A stretch of DNA of 64,000 nt from NCBI GenBank assembly GCA_009602735.1, contig WELA01008857.1, positions 55,799 to 119,798 on the forward strand. The letters run 5' to 3'. The notes beneath the pieces were generated by a model. The model was not told where the DNA came from. It saw only the letters and a list, made by a program, of their open reading frames with translations, and did not search any database. The position numbers and the translations under genes are program-made. This document shows, in pieces, positions 52,226 to 63,733 of the stretch. The DNA comes from Mesotaenium endlicherianum. Taxonomy: Eukaryota > Streptophyta > Zygnematophyceae > Zygnematales > Mesotaeniaceae. How positions within the stretch are numbered: position 1 is the stretch's first letter; each line of letters starts with the position of its first letter.

Positions 52226-54726
52226 AGTTTGCTGCTCTTCCCCCCACACATATCCTATTGTAATGAATCAGTATATTAGTGGATACTATATTCATTTAAA
52301 TCTAATAGTTAATTAAGTTCAGCCTGCTGTACTCTAGTTAACAATCAGTCTGTTGGACTTCATATTTATATTTAATATCAGTTTAATGACTCGGCCAAAA
52401 GCAGCAGGCTGAAGTCAACTTAAGTCAGCTTGCTGACACATTCTTTGACAGCCAGCTGACTTCCGTGCTCGGTAGCAGCGAACTGCCTTGATATGCATCT
52501 AAGTACGACCTGCTAGATGAATGGCCAGATGACATCCCCATGATGGATGGCTATTCGGGATGATGGGAGATGGCGGTGGATTTGGTTAACCGAGGTCCTA
52601 CCAACGTGGTTAACTCCCGGGTAGGCGGTGCCATCGCACTGACCGTTGAACAGTAAACTCATTCCATGTACATATGCTAGGCATTGCTCTCGAGTTCGGC
52701 ATTCGGAAACGAGGCCAACTCTCTTGTACAGCTTACTGAGAGAGATCTGAATCCAAGGCGAGAAGCCATTGATACGCACTGTCTTCTAACCTTGCTTATG
52801 TATGAGTTTACTGATTTGCATTATTGATGCTAGTTTACTCTCATTTGACTGACGAGTATTATTCACTGCTAGTGTGTTGTCCTTTGCCGTTAAACCAGTT
52901 AACGGAAAATACCATAAAGATTACTTGCTGATATAAAGATCTTTATTAATTGTTAATCGCCTATTTGGTAAGTCGATTCATTTCACCTATGTCCTTTTTG
53001 GTAAGGCCAATCAGTTTTCTGGCCTTAGTGGAATCATTCTCAATGAACCTCTTGTAGTAGTTAGCCAATCCAAGAAATGATCGCACTTCTGAGATCGATT
53101 GAGGTACTGGCCAGTCCCTTATGGTCTGGACATTCTTGAGGTCCACATTGATGCCTGCCTTACCGACAACGTGATCCAAGAATTCAATATTCTCTTTAAA
53201 GAAATCACACTTGCTCATTTAGCATATAGTTGATTTTTTTTCTGAGAGTCTCCATTACTATCCAAAGGTGCTCAGCATGCTCACAGTCATTTTTAGAGAA
53301 AATGAGAATGTCATCCAAGAAGACTTACACAAACTTATCCAGGTAAGGTCTGAAGATGTCATTCATAGGACCCATAAAGGTAACAGGGGTATTTGTCAAA
53401 CCGAAAGGCATCACATTAAGTTCATGATGTGCACACCTTGTGCGGAAAGCAATTTTGTGTTCATCTCCCTCAGCAATTCTGATTTGATGATATCCACTTC
53501 TAAGGTCACTTTTGCTGAACACTCCAGACAGTGTATCAAGCAGATTCTTGATCCTGGATAAAGCATACTTATTCTTTACAATGATTTCATTTAAAATTCT
53601 GTAGTGCACACACATTCGCATACTGCCTTTTTTTTATTTAACAAATAAGATGGGTGCACCATAAGGGGACTTACTAGGAGATATGAACCCATTCTTCTCC
53701 AGTTCCTGAATTTGTGTTTTTAACTCTCACTCTCAACATAGGACAAGCCATACGTACGCTGCCAGGGAGGCTGGCTCCCAGGTACCAGATCAATCTTATG
53801 ATCTACTTCCCTCTTAGGTGGCAGTCCTGGGAGCATGTTATAAACATCATCATATCGAGGAACAACTTTTGCGGCAGTGGGGTGCTCCGGAGGGCTTACC
53901 TTTTTCTCAACCACTTCTTCAGGTTGAGGAGGTACCTCTTTGAGCAGTAGGCAGAACAACCTGTCCTCCTTTTGGTTCCAGCTTTGGACGAACTCCATTG
54001 CATTCAGCAACTTGCATCCTCATGGAAGCCTTTCTTTTTCCTTCATTTGCCATCCACACGGGACAAGAGGAGAGAGACACTGCTGGGGGCCAAGTTAGTC
54101 AGCCCATCACTGGTCTCTCTCACTTTAACTGGACCTCTGCTCCAACACATTTCAGCTTTATGTCTATTCAGCCAAGACCTTTCTAACACAAGATCATAAA
54201 AGCCAATATTGCGTACCTCAAATGTAAGCGTTTCAGTTAGAATTGCAATGCCAGAACCTAACTGGACCTCAATAGGCTTGGTTACAATTCCTCCCGGGTT
54301 ACTTGAGGCATCTCCAAGGATTACTTTTTTATTCATTTGGGTGACAGTAGGCAACCTTAGCCGCTTAACTAAGTCCTTATGAATAAAAGTATGTAAAGCC
54401 CCTCCGTCAGTAAATGTCCTTACCTTCCTACCTGCAATCATACAATGCAGTAGAATAAGGGAACATACTCTTTCTGATTTTTTGCATTGTTCTCCTGACT
54501 TAGCAAAGAACTGTTGGACAACAGGCGCAGCAAGACCATCTAGAGTGTGCACTCTCTGAAGATCCATATTGCTGATGGTCTCCTTCATCTGGTTGTCAGG
54601 TATGCATAGTGAATCCAGTTCAGCAGGACCCATAACACCTACTACGAGGGCAGCTAGCGATGACTCACTACCTCTAGCATCCTCATAGTGAGTAGACTGG
54701 ATTGCTGACTGTTGCTGACTTTTAAA
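52226..54726 (-). pseudogene. pol: Pol, broken (copy G)
   Basis: From right to left: protease (here FTDGGALHTFI, with the first residues changed), RT segments ([26 protein letters not shown]) and the start of RNase H. Many frame changes occur, for example near 53625, 53735 and 54050. Homology stops at the junction with copy F (52225/52226). The slip heptamer is kept at 54720-54726. Confidence 0.85.
52259..52985 (+). mobile_element. Solo family-1 LTR inserted in pol of copy G
   Basis: 727 bp, TGTAATGAATC...TTCATTTCA, with a perfect 5-bp duplication CCTAT (52254-52258, 52986-52990). It closely resembles the 3' LTR of copy B, so it is a young solo LTR. Confidence 0.93.
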
Positions 54727-56437
54727 GGCCAATCCTTTCTCTCCCCCTTTGGTAGGTGTTTTCTAGGACACTGCTCCCTGTAGTGGCCTTTCTGTTGGCA
54801 ATGGTAGCAAGTAGAGTTTGCTGAGGCTGGTCTCGGCTTAGTCCTACCACCACCTCTTCCAAAGCCTCCTCGAGAATACCCACCCCTACCTCTAGACTGC
54901 ATTGCATTGTACTCATACCCAGAGTACTCTTGCTCATGCATCCATCTAATCATCCTCAACCTGGTCTCCTTCAATTGCATTGTAGAAACCATTTAGCTCT
55001 TTGACAATCTTAGCCACCAAAGCAGTACTCTGGCGCTTATGGTTGAACTGCTGCTGATTCCAAGCATCAGTGTCTCGGATCAAGTCAGCCAATTTTTCAT
55101 ACTTCTTCTCAGCGAAATGACTCGAGACCTCAGACCTCAATCCAAACAGGAAATATGCAACTCTATACAGCTCTGGCAACGCAGGTTGTTTCATCATGTT
55201 TTCTGGAACTTCTGTGCATACTCAGCAACTAACGTGCTTTGGTTCAGTGACGTTGAGATCATTGCATAGATAGCTTTCTCCATCTGATTAATGACATTGA
55301 ACTTCTCATGCAACTGCTCAACGAACTCTTTCCATGTAGAGTTACCGAGTTGTTTAGCCTTATGCTCTCCTTTGTAGAAGAGCCACCAGTTTGCTGCGTT
55401 GCCTTTCAGCAAAGCACCGGTGTGTCTGATATTTTCAGAATCTTGCATGTCTGGATAATTCTCCAGCCACTGTTCAACATCATCGAGAAACTTTACCAGG
55501 TAGTACTTTATGTTTCCCTCAGGGTCATAGCCTAGTTTTGAAATTTGGATACGTCACATACGTGTGTACGGATTCGCCGTGCGTACAGAACGTGAGAGTC
55601 AAACCTGTACGTTGGAATACGCCAAAATACGTGAGTGTCGGTGGAATAAATCGACTATAAATTGGAAATAAATCAAAAAATTTGATCATATACCAATACG
55701 AAGTATCACGATACGGAGTATTGCAATATGCACAATTCGGCCAAAAGAGGCTGTACGGGAGTATTTTAAAACTAGGGGTCATAGTCCTGAGGTGGCTTTG
55801 GCTTGGGCCTGCTAGGCCCCCTGCCACCACCAGTAGTGTGGGACCCCAGTTGGTCTTTCTCACGCAACAATGCCATCATTATCCTCTTGTCCACCGGCTA
55901 AGACTGACATATCATTGTCATCCGAGACTGCATTTGAACGAAGAATGCACCCAAATCAACATTCTCAGGTTGCAATCCAACCATAGCAGCAGCAGCAGCA
56001 TCTAATTGCTCAGCAGCAGCTTCGGCATTTCCTTGTGCTGCCGCATTAGCAATTGTTGCCTCGCCTAGCTGTCTATTTATCTCGGTAAGAGGTACAGTAG
56101 TAGCTCCAGCACAAGGTTGGTTTCAAAAATTGGCCCTTTTTGCCATCATCTTTTCAACCGTTCCGTTGTCAGGCAAACGTCGCTTTTCAGCATCTGCCTC
56201 CTACTCTGCCTTAGCTAAACGTTTGGCCTCTGTGCTAATGAGATCTTCTTCAGCTTGCCGAGCTGCTACTGCAGCGAGGGCCGTCGCCGTTTTCTCGGCT
56301 TCTCTAGCCTCTTTAGCTGCAAATACTTCAACATAAGTGCAAAATTTTACATCTTCATTTTCACCTAGAATCTCCCTATTCTCATTATCCTGACCCTCCA
56401 TATCTCGAGAGTTGCTAGTCTGAGACCGCGTCCTTAC
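54698..56437 (-). pseudogene. gag: Gag, broken and interrupted by a MITE (copy G)
   Basis: Starts [15 protein letters not shown] at ATG 56435-56437. The helical N-terminus, core ([14 protein letters not shown], about 55430) and CCHC knuckle ([14 protein letters not shown]) can be followed to the region of 54700. Several frameshifts and a 246-bp MITE (55531-55776) break it. Confidence 0.85.
55531..55776. mobile_element. 246-bp MITE in gag of copy G
   Basis: Terminal inverted repeats of 14 bp with one mismatch (CCTAGTTTTGAAAT on the left; complement of the right end CCTAGTTTTAAAAT). It is flanked by a perfect 8-bp target duplication GGTCATAG (55523-55530, 55777-55784). No coding capacity. An 8-bp duplication fits hAT-type transposases; the terminal sequence is not a familiar hAT end. 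The interior repeats TACG-containing words. Confidence 0.88.
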
Positions 56438-56474
56438 CATACAAAGAAGTGTGTAACACCAGCTCCGATGCAAC

Positions 56475-57185
56475 TGAAATGAATCAACTTATCAGTAAAC
56501 AATAACAATTAACGAAAGACCTTTAACGTCAACAAGTAATCTTATGGGATTTTCTGATTATCGAATAATTAGCAAAAAGACCTCACAACTAGCGTTCCAA
56601 TACTCATAAGTCAAATGCAAGTAAACGAGCATCAATCATGCAATCAGTAACCTCATACATAAGCAAGGTTAGAAGACAATTTGTATCAATGGCTTCTTGC
56701 CTTGGATTCAGTCCTCTCTGTAAGCAGTTCAAGAGAGTTGGCCTCGTTCCCGAATGCCGAACTTGAGAACATGCCTAAACTATGTGTACATGGAATGAGT
56801 TTAACTGTTCAACGGCAAGTGCGCTGGCATCGCCTACCCGGGAGTTAAGCACGTCGGTAGGACCTCGGCTAGCCGAATCCACAGCCATCTCCCATTATCC
56901 CGAATCGCCATCCACCCAAGGGTGTCCTTTGGCCATTCATCTAGCATATCACACTAAAATGCATATCCTGGCAAGAACTGCTACCGAGTACGGCAGTCAG
57001 TTGACCTTCAAAGAATGTGTCAGCAAGCTGACCTAAGTTGACTTCAGCCTGCTGCCATCGGCTGGGTCAATATTACTACATGTCTAGCAGACTTAATATT
57101 AATTAAATTTCAGCTAACTGTACTTATTTAGCTATATATTATATTTAAAAGAATATTATATCCAACAATATATTGATTCATTACA
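56475..57185 (-). repeat. 5' LTR of copy G
   Basis: 711 bp, inverted, TGAAATGAATCAACTT...GATTCATTACA. A degenerate PBS (complement GCTCCGATGCAA, 56462-56473) lies just left of it. The right flank begins TGAAGGATAG; no duplication can be checked because the 3' end of the element is lost. Confidence 0.88.
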
Positions 57186-59950
57186 TGAAGGATAGCGTGG
57201 AATGACATGGACGACGGCTAGAAAGTTAATGGACGAAAGATTTGGGACCCGGCAAGTTCCATGCGAAAGAGAGGGGTTGCTGGACATGTTCTTCCATATT
57301 TTCCAACGAACGGCAGTCGCGAACGTGGATTTTAGGTGGTCCAGGATAGTGTCAGCTCCAAATTTCCTATGATTGCCAAGAAGCTTTTTTAGCATGTGAG
57401 AGACTCACATATGACACGTAAGGGTGTCCAATGTTTGCACTTGTGAGGTCAACTTATTCTGATGGGCTTGATCCTTGCAAACCAAATGCGCAATTTTAGA
57501 GTACTTGCAATGGAAATATGAAACATCGCTTTCATTTTTTTTGCCTTGAGAACGGCAAACCTGCGAAGAAACGCAGTTGTGATTTGGTCTTATAACATGT
57601 GACCCATATACTAGACTTCGTTAGATTCAGCAAATACCGACATGATGCGCCAAGTTTGTGGTTTGAGCAAGAGATTCCATGAAGAATAGAAAGCCCGTGA
57701 GCACTGATATGAAAGTGATGAAGGCAAGTCCCAATTTGCCTCGCATGTTCCATTAATGAGAAGGCGAGCAAAGAGAAGTGACATGGATAAGTAAGACAAG
57801 TTAAGCCAGAAGGTTTTATATGATCTCAAAGAAGATGAGCGCAAGTACGAAAGACACAACAATGGGGTGCACAGGTTGAATCTATAATTGAGAAAAGTGA
57901 GTGGAAAACATGAAATGTGACGATATGGTGTTCATCAACATAAGATGCGAAGTTAGTACAATCACACAAAGCTCAAGTTATAGGGCGCCCCAGCCCCTTG
58001 CCTTCCCCATTTGAAAGAAGGTGACAAAGACTATGCTGTGACAGTTTTAAAGAGGGGTAGCAATATATTAAATTCATGGCTGAAGTATGCAGAGCTACAG
58101 TGCAAGATCCAGCGCAAGATCCTTATGTTGAATATTATTTGGATTTATTTCGTAACGCGAGTAAGATGCTTGGGCACATATTATACATGATATGAAACAT
58201 TCTGTAATCGCATGTGGGCGTTGTCTCCAGGCATTGAAGGTGTGCCCAGGGGAAAGCTTGCGCCCTCTGTATTGAGCTCTGGGCGCCCAACTTCTGCCCT
58301 ATGCGGGCCCTCTGGGACAAAATTGAGATTGTTGTGGGGGACCTCGCAGAACAATCTCAAGGTTTTGTTTTAGCTCGCAGCCATAGCCATTGGCTCGCTG
58401 TGAGCTTGCACCTCCTGCAATGGGACAGCCATGCCTGTCACTATGATCTAAAGAAGAAAGGGGAGGGGAGGCCCTCGGAGAACTTGCAGATTTTCCTTCT
58501 TCAGTTGCTACTGAGATAGAGAGGTTCTTCTTAGCTTGCTTCTTCCCTTGATGTGGACAAGTAACTTCTTCTCTGCTGGTCGTCACTTCTTGCTCATGCC
58601 CGAGAATGAGCCAGTATCACTCTCATAACTATCTTGATTATACCCATTGGCACCACTACTGACTTTGACGTCATTGCTCTTGGAGTCACGATTAGGAGCC
58701 CTTTCTCTCGATAGAAACCCCCCCTCACTGGAATTACTAACAATCACGAAACCCTCCTTTTTTGCTTGAGGGCTTTCAATTACGCCCTTCAGCTTTCAAT
58801 TACGCCCTTCATGCCAGCTGCTTGTTGATCAGGTTTCCTTACGTGCCCAAAAACATTCAATATTACCCTTGTGGCCCTTATAAGTTTAACAAGGCTCGTA
58901 AGATCTCTTGAAATTCAACGTTCTTTGAGGTAAGGATTTACAAGCAGTGCCTCTTCAATCTCTACTTGGTCTTTACGCTTGTGATTTGGTATGCCTTAAA
59001 TCAAATCACACAATGTCTCACAGAATGGTACAACTCGCCGATTCAATATCCGACAAGGTGGCAATATTGAAAGCTTTTTAAGATTGAAGAAGATGTTTCA
59101 TAACCACATAATTCAAGTGCAGTGGCTGATGGACGGAACGCCATTAAAGTTGGCCAAGAACTTACTATCACTGTTAGATATTATGGGACACAAATAGTCC
59201 ACCTCAGTCCACCTGCGTCAAAAAGGCCTGACGAACTTTGTGCCGCACGGGACATGCGTATTAGTTACGCTGGGCCACGCTGGGCGAGCCCTTCATGAAG
59301 AAACTTGGGTAAACTTGGACCGTCTTGGGTGGTCTTGGCCAATCTTGAATCTAGGCGGAATTGGATATAATCGTGTGCATACACATACAGGTGCTTGTAG
59401 GTGTTATCATTGGGCATCGAGTAGTCCGCCCAGAATTGACGAGCCGAGGACGACGCTTAAGGGCAAAAACGCGGAGGGAGCGAAAGCGACAGTACGCGCC
59501 AGTACGCGTTTAGCAGACCGCGACTTGCAATGAGGCTAGCTTGACGAATATGTCTCAGGCAGAAGAGGTGACGTTTCTGATATGTGGAGTGTTCCAAGCT
59601 TTTCATATATGCAACCTTGTAATTGTTCCGGAGCAGCCGCGAAGGAAAAAGAAAATTGCTGCTGCTACGTTTTTACCCGGTCAAGAACGGGTGAATCTAG
59701 TTACACCGAATATACGTCATGTAAAGACGGTATGAGAAGAAGCTGTCGCCAACTACGTGAGCTTGCTCGTCCATCTCTGTATATGAGGAGATTTGTGCTT
59801 TTCAAGTTGGAATGTCTTGGTCATGTGCTGGACGGTGCGGGAATGCGGCTTGACTAAGCTCATCACGCATCAGATGAGTCAGCCTGACGCTCCTAATGCA
59901 ATGTGTGCGGCTTTCTAGCATCACAAATCGTGGACTTCCTTCTCAATTCC
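57186..59950. other. No gene recognised upstream of the GnT-II gene
   Basis: About 2.8 kb without a convincing coding region. A 20-bp perfect-but-one tandem duplication (CTTTCAATTACGCCCTTCA) lies at about 58774-58812. The promoter and any 5' untranslated exon of the next gene should be in its right part, but no core element can be named with confidence. Confidence 0.5.
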
Positions 59951-60042
59951 TCCCGTGTCTCTCCTGAAGGAGGAAGGTGTTGAGTTCAGGTGTTTCAGGT
60001 TAGGCAGTGACCGGCCAGCGCGTAAAAAATCAGGCAGCTACT

Positions 60043-61813
60043 ATGGACATGGAGATGGGGCCGGCCTTGTTGCTTTCGCCTGGGGGCCTAGGGTCAAAAA
60101 AGAAGAAGACGTGGGCGAGCAGCAGGGCGGGACGGAAGGAAGAGGAGGAGGAGGAGGAGGAGGAGGAAGAAGGGGCAAGGACCGCGGCAGCAACAGCAGG
60201 GCCCGGGCCCCGCCCCACCTTTCACCCTTGCCTTCATTCGTCAGGCGAAGACCCCCTCTCGTGCCGCTCACGAGCGCCAGCGAAGTCATCAGGGGGGAAG
60301 CTCTGGGTGGGCGGCAGCAGCCGGCCAGCCGACTCGTCAGGAATGCCAACAGGGGCGGATGCGGGAGCAGGGGCGGGGGGTCAGCCCGAGGGCGGGAACC
60401 GGCTGTGCAGCTGGCGCACTGTGAGCGTCCTGCTGGTGCTGCAGACGATGGCAGTGCTGACCACGCTGGTGACCTACAAGGGGGCCCTCCACAGCACCAA
60501 CACCAGCTCCAGCGCCAGCGCCAGCACCAGCACCAGCCGCAGCGGTGGCACTCGCGGGGCTTCCCTGGAGGGGCTTGACCACTGGTCAGATGCCAGGAAG
60601 CAACCGCTGCTGCTCATGCGCAAGGAGAGGGCAGCCGTGGGAGGGACGCCGTCGTCCCCAGGGGGGGCACGGAGGAGCGATATTAGCGGGCTGCTCCTCC
60701 TGCAGGAGAGGGTGGGGGGTGCTTCCACAGGGCCAGGGGGTGGGCCTGTGAGGCCGGGCGGTGCCGCCAGCAGCAGCACAAAGGGAGGGACAGGGGTGGG
60801 GCAAGGGGGTGAGAGAGGGGGAAAGCCTGTGCCTTCAGGGGAGAGCAGTTTCGCTGCTGCTGTCGCTGCCAGGGACGCTGCCACCGACAACAGCGGCACT
60901 GCTGCTGCTGCCGCTGTTGACCCAGGAGGTGCCGATCCAGCTGTCGCCGAGCGGTTGGCGGACGGGGGGAAGCCGGAGCGGGGGGATGCTGAGGAGGACG
61001 ACCTCGACGACCCAGCTGGCGCCGAGCCGCTAGAGGGCAGGAGACAGCGAGAGAGGACTGGTGCTGCCGATGAGGACATGGATGAGCTGGAGACTGAGGA
61101 GGAGCAGGCGGCAGAGGGGACGGGGGGCAGAGAGGGTGTGAGGGCGGGGGAGGCGCGGGGACAGGGGGAGGCGGAGGCAACAGCAGCTGCAGGGGGAAGG
61201 AAAAGCCCCTCTGGAAAGCGCCTTGAAGGGAACCAAGAGGCACACTTTGCGGCGCAAGAAGGCACTGCTGCTGCCGCTGCTGCTGCTGCAGGGGAGGGGG
61301 CTCTTGGAAGGGCTGGGGGAGAGGCAGGCAAGTCAACATCGTCACTCAGAGGAGCGGGAGCAGCAGCAGCAGCAGGAGGAAGGGGGGGGGGAGATGGGGG
61401 ACGGGAGGCACGCGAGCTGAGCCGCGAGAGGCTGCAGAAGAAGCTGAGGAACGCGCTGCGGCTTGCCCGCACTCAGGGGGGAGCTCGGGAACAGAGGCTC
61501 AGGGGGGCTGTGCCGGAGGAGCAGGGACACCTGGCGAGGGATGCTGCGGGTAGTGACGAGGACGAGCTGGAAGACGAGGCTGCCGAGGAGGAGCAGCGGC
61601 AAGAAGAGCCTCAGCAGCAGCAGCAGCAGCAGCAGCTGGAGGAGGAGGAGGATGAAGAGCAGCTGCAGCGGCGGCAGTGGCAGCAGGAGGAGAACGAGGA
61701 GGAGGATGAGGTGGAGGAGCTGCCCCCAAAGGGACAAAGCGCAGGCCGGGCGGAAGAGCTGCCCTCCAATGCTCAGACCAGAGGGGCAGCGGCGGGGGCA
61801 CAGAGGGGGGAGG
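60043..61813 (+). other. First coding exon of the GnT-II gene (end uncertain)
   Basis: A single open frame from ATG 60043 runs past an N at 61814 and to a stop at 61905. The part after 61813 is pyrimidine-rich (C/T runs) and looks like intron, so the donor is probably near the N. The exon encodes the cytosolic tail, anchor and most of the stem, with Glu, Ala and Gln runs from simple repeats. Confidence 0.5.
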
Positions 61814-63397
61814 NTCCCCCCCCCCTTCTCTCTTCCTCCCCCCCTTTTCCTCCTTACCCTCCGTCCCCCCATGCGCGCCCTTCACCCCCCCAACGTCGGC
61901 CCTGAGTATGCGCCTGCAGCCTACCGTGCGGCGCTTGGAGCCGCGCACACGTGAACGGGGAGCGCGTGCCCTCTTGGCAGACTCGCGTCCCGCACTGGAG
62001 AGAGGGGTGGAGAGAGAGAGACAAACTCTCGCCTTGAGCGGCACCCCGATGCAGCTGGAAGCAAGAGCAAGAGCTGAACGTGAGGGCACAAGGCAGGACC
62101 CCGATGCACTTGGCATATCAAAGTAGGAGGAGCTCGGTGGCTCCTGGCAGGGTAGAACGGGAGGAGGAGGAGGAGAGGAGAGGAGAGGAGAGGAGAGGAA
62201 GAGAAAGAGGGGGGAGGGGGAGGGGGAGGGGGAGGCGGGGCAGAGCACGCTTGGGGGGGCAGGGGCAACTGCAGCAGCAGCAGCAGCAGCAGCAGCCGAA
62301 GGAGGAGCAGCAGAGGGAGGAGGGGCCAAGGCGCGGAGGAGGCTCGGGCGGGAGCAGATGCAGAAGCTGCGGGCGGCGCTGGGGCTCGTGAACATTGAGG
62401 AGGTGAAGGAGCGCGTGCGGCAGCAGGCAGAGGGGAGGGTGCCGGGTCTTCGCCCCGGCCGGGTGGTCAACTTGAGCGCGGCGACAGGTGGCGCCCCCTG
62501 GCCGCCAAGCAACGCCCTCTCGGTGCGGCTGGCAGAGCGGAACCGGCTCCCGCCGATGAACCGCGAGCGCTTCTCGGCGGGGGGGGCGATGGGGGCACAG
62601 AGGGAGGGGGCGGGTGAGGAGGGGGACCGTGTGGTGGTGGTGCTGTACGTGCACAACCGCCCGCACTACTTGCGCGTGGTGCTCGACGCGCTCGCCCGCG
62701 TGGACGGCATCAACGAGACACTGCTGATCGTGAGGTGCTCGTTCATGCACACGTGTGCGTGTGCACTCGCGCACGCTCGCGCTCGCGCGCTCCCCCGCCC
62801 TTTGTTCTGTGGGTGTGGGGTGCCGCTCCTCTCGGGGTCTGGGTCTGGCTCGTGCTCGTGCTCGCTCGCCCCCTCTCATTCTCTCTCTGCCCCGTGCTCT
62901 CCTCCGCAAGAGCTCTTGCTTCTTGTTCCTTTGCTTCTCCTCCTTCTCCTCCTCCCCCCTCCTCCCCCTCCTCCCTCTTCTGACTCTCCCCCTTCTTGCT
63001 TATGGAGCAAGGGGGCAGTTCCCAGCCCATCCGGGAAGGCTGCCCATCATCCACCTGGCAGCATGCGCGGCTAGCAAGCTGGCNGGCCTGTCCTGCCCGG
63101 CAGGGCCTCTCGCCAGCTGTCTCAAGAAGGACAGGCTGAGAACAACTTGAAGCGCTGTGGTTGGAGGAAGAACAATGCGAAGACGGAAGGAAGAGGCCTA
63201 GCAGACGTTTGGCTGGCACTTGTTGACATGTTTCCCGCCTCCATGCGCGGCCTTCTCGCGTATTATGATGGCCACAGAGCCTGAGCCCTTCTTCCCCCGC
63301 CACCTGCCACCTGCCACCTGCCACCCGCCACCCGCCCCCTGCCTCCCGTCTCCCCAGAACAGTTCTTTATTGCCTCTCACCTCGTGCTTGTGTTGGA

Positions 63398-63428
<31 letters not shown>

Positions 63429-63733
63429 CTGCGTGTGTGCGTATGTGTATGTGTGTGCGTGCGTGCGTGTGTGTGTGAGCGTGCGAATGCGGGCCTGGTG
63501 TGCGCAGCCACGACGGATTTTTTGAGGAGATGGACGAGCTCGTGAGGAACGCCACCTTCTGCCAGGTCAAGCAGATCTACTCCCCCTTCTCTCCGCACCT
63601 CTTTGCCGGCCAGTTCCCCGCGCGCGCGTCCGGGGACTGCGAGGGCAAGTACAGCCAAGAGTACGACAAGACGTGCGCCGGCGACCCCGACCAGTTCGGA
63701 AGCTACCGAGACCCGCGCATCATCTCCCTCAAG
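60043..63733 (+). CDS. MGAT2: N-acetylglucosaminyltransferase II (GnT-II, GT16), N-terminal part, continues past window
   Basis: Golgi enzyme that adds GlcNAc in beta-1,2 linkage to the alpha-1,6 mannose arm during complex N-glycan synthesis (family knowledge). The catalytic start is clear: VVVVLYVHNRPHYLRVVLDAL (62629-62691) and GINETLLIV, then after an intron SHDGFFEEMDELV, FCQVKQIYSPFSPHLF and GDPDQFGSYRDPRIISLK. A hydrophobic segment TVSVLLVLQTMAVLTTLV (about residues 126-144 from ATG 60043) fits a type II signal anchor; ATG 60343 would give a shorter cytosolic tail. Between anchor and catalytic domain is a very long low-complexity stem rich in Ala, Gly, Glu and Gln runs. Splicing between about 61810 and 62350 is unresolved. 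Remaining exons lie right of 64000. Confidence 0.85.
61920..62734 (+). other. Middle coding region of the GnT-II gene (internal splicing unresolved)
   Basis: A possible acceptor CTGCAG ends at 61919. The frame TVRRLEPRTRERGARALL runs to about 62122. Then comes a purine-rich stretch, and an open frame from about 62230 (Ala run, then REQMQKLRAALGLVNIEEV) through the first catalytic motif to the donor at 62734 (GTG AG/GTGCTC). Both pieces are in the same frame, but a TAG at 62124-62126 separates them, so an intron between is likely. Confidence 0.45.
62735..63507 (+). other. Intron in the catalytic domain of the GnT-II gene
   Basis: 773 bp with GT at 62735-62736 and AG at 63506-63507. Joining the flanks gives LLIV-S-HDG, the residues expected in GnT-II, with the Ser codon split after its second base. 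The intron holds pyrimidine tracts, a TGTGCC hexamer run (about 63400-63425), a CCACCTG run (about 63300-63335) and a TG-rich tract (about 63430-63478). Confidence 0.88.
63508..63733 (+). other. Catalytic-domain exon of the GnT-II gene
   Basis: Encodes from HDGFFEEM through RDPRIISLK and ends AAG/GTACAC (donor at 63734). In known GnT-II proteins this point is followed by the HHWWW motif, which would be on the next exon outside the window. Confidence 0.85.

Larger units (their letters stand above)
52226..57185 (-). mobile_element. Family-1 element, copy G, 3'-truncated
   Basis: 5' LTR (56475-57185), degenerate PBS, gag and pol on the minus strand up to the RNase H start at 52226, where the LTR of copy F abuts. 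A solo LTR (52259-52985) lies in pol and a MITE (55531-55776) in gag. Confidence 0.88.

Noticed and set aside
55525-55863. Open frame across the MITE in copy G
   Set aside because: It is a chance fusion of gag antisense sequence and MITE sequence.
57200-57900. A transposase or gene remnant in the region right of copy G
   Set aside because: Several short frames exist on the minus strand, but none shows a motif I can name, and they overlap in different frames.
60474-61472. Long antisense open frame of 332 codons opposite the GnT-II stem
   Set aside because: It mirrors GCA/GAG/CAG repeats and is Ser/Pro/Ala-rich low complexity with no domain; open only because of repeat composition.
61499-62909. 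Other long frames on both strands in the GnT-II locus
   Set aside because: High GC and simple repeats remove stop codons in all frames. Only the frame leading into VVVVLYVHNRPHYL has family support.
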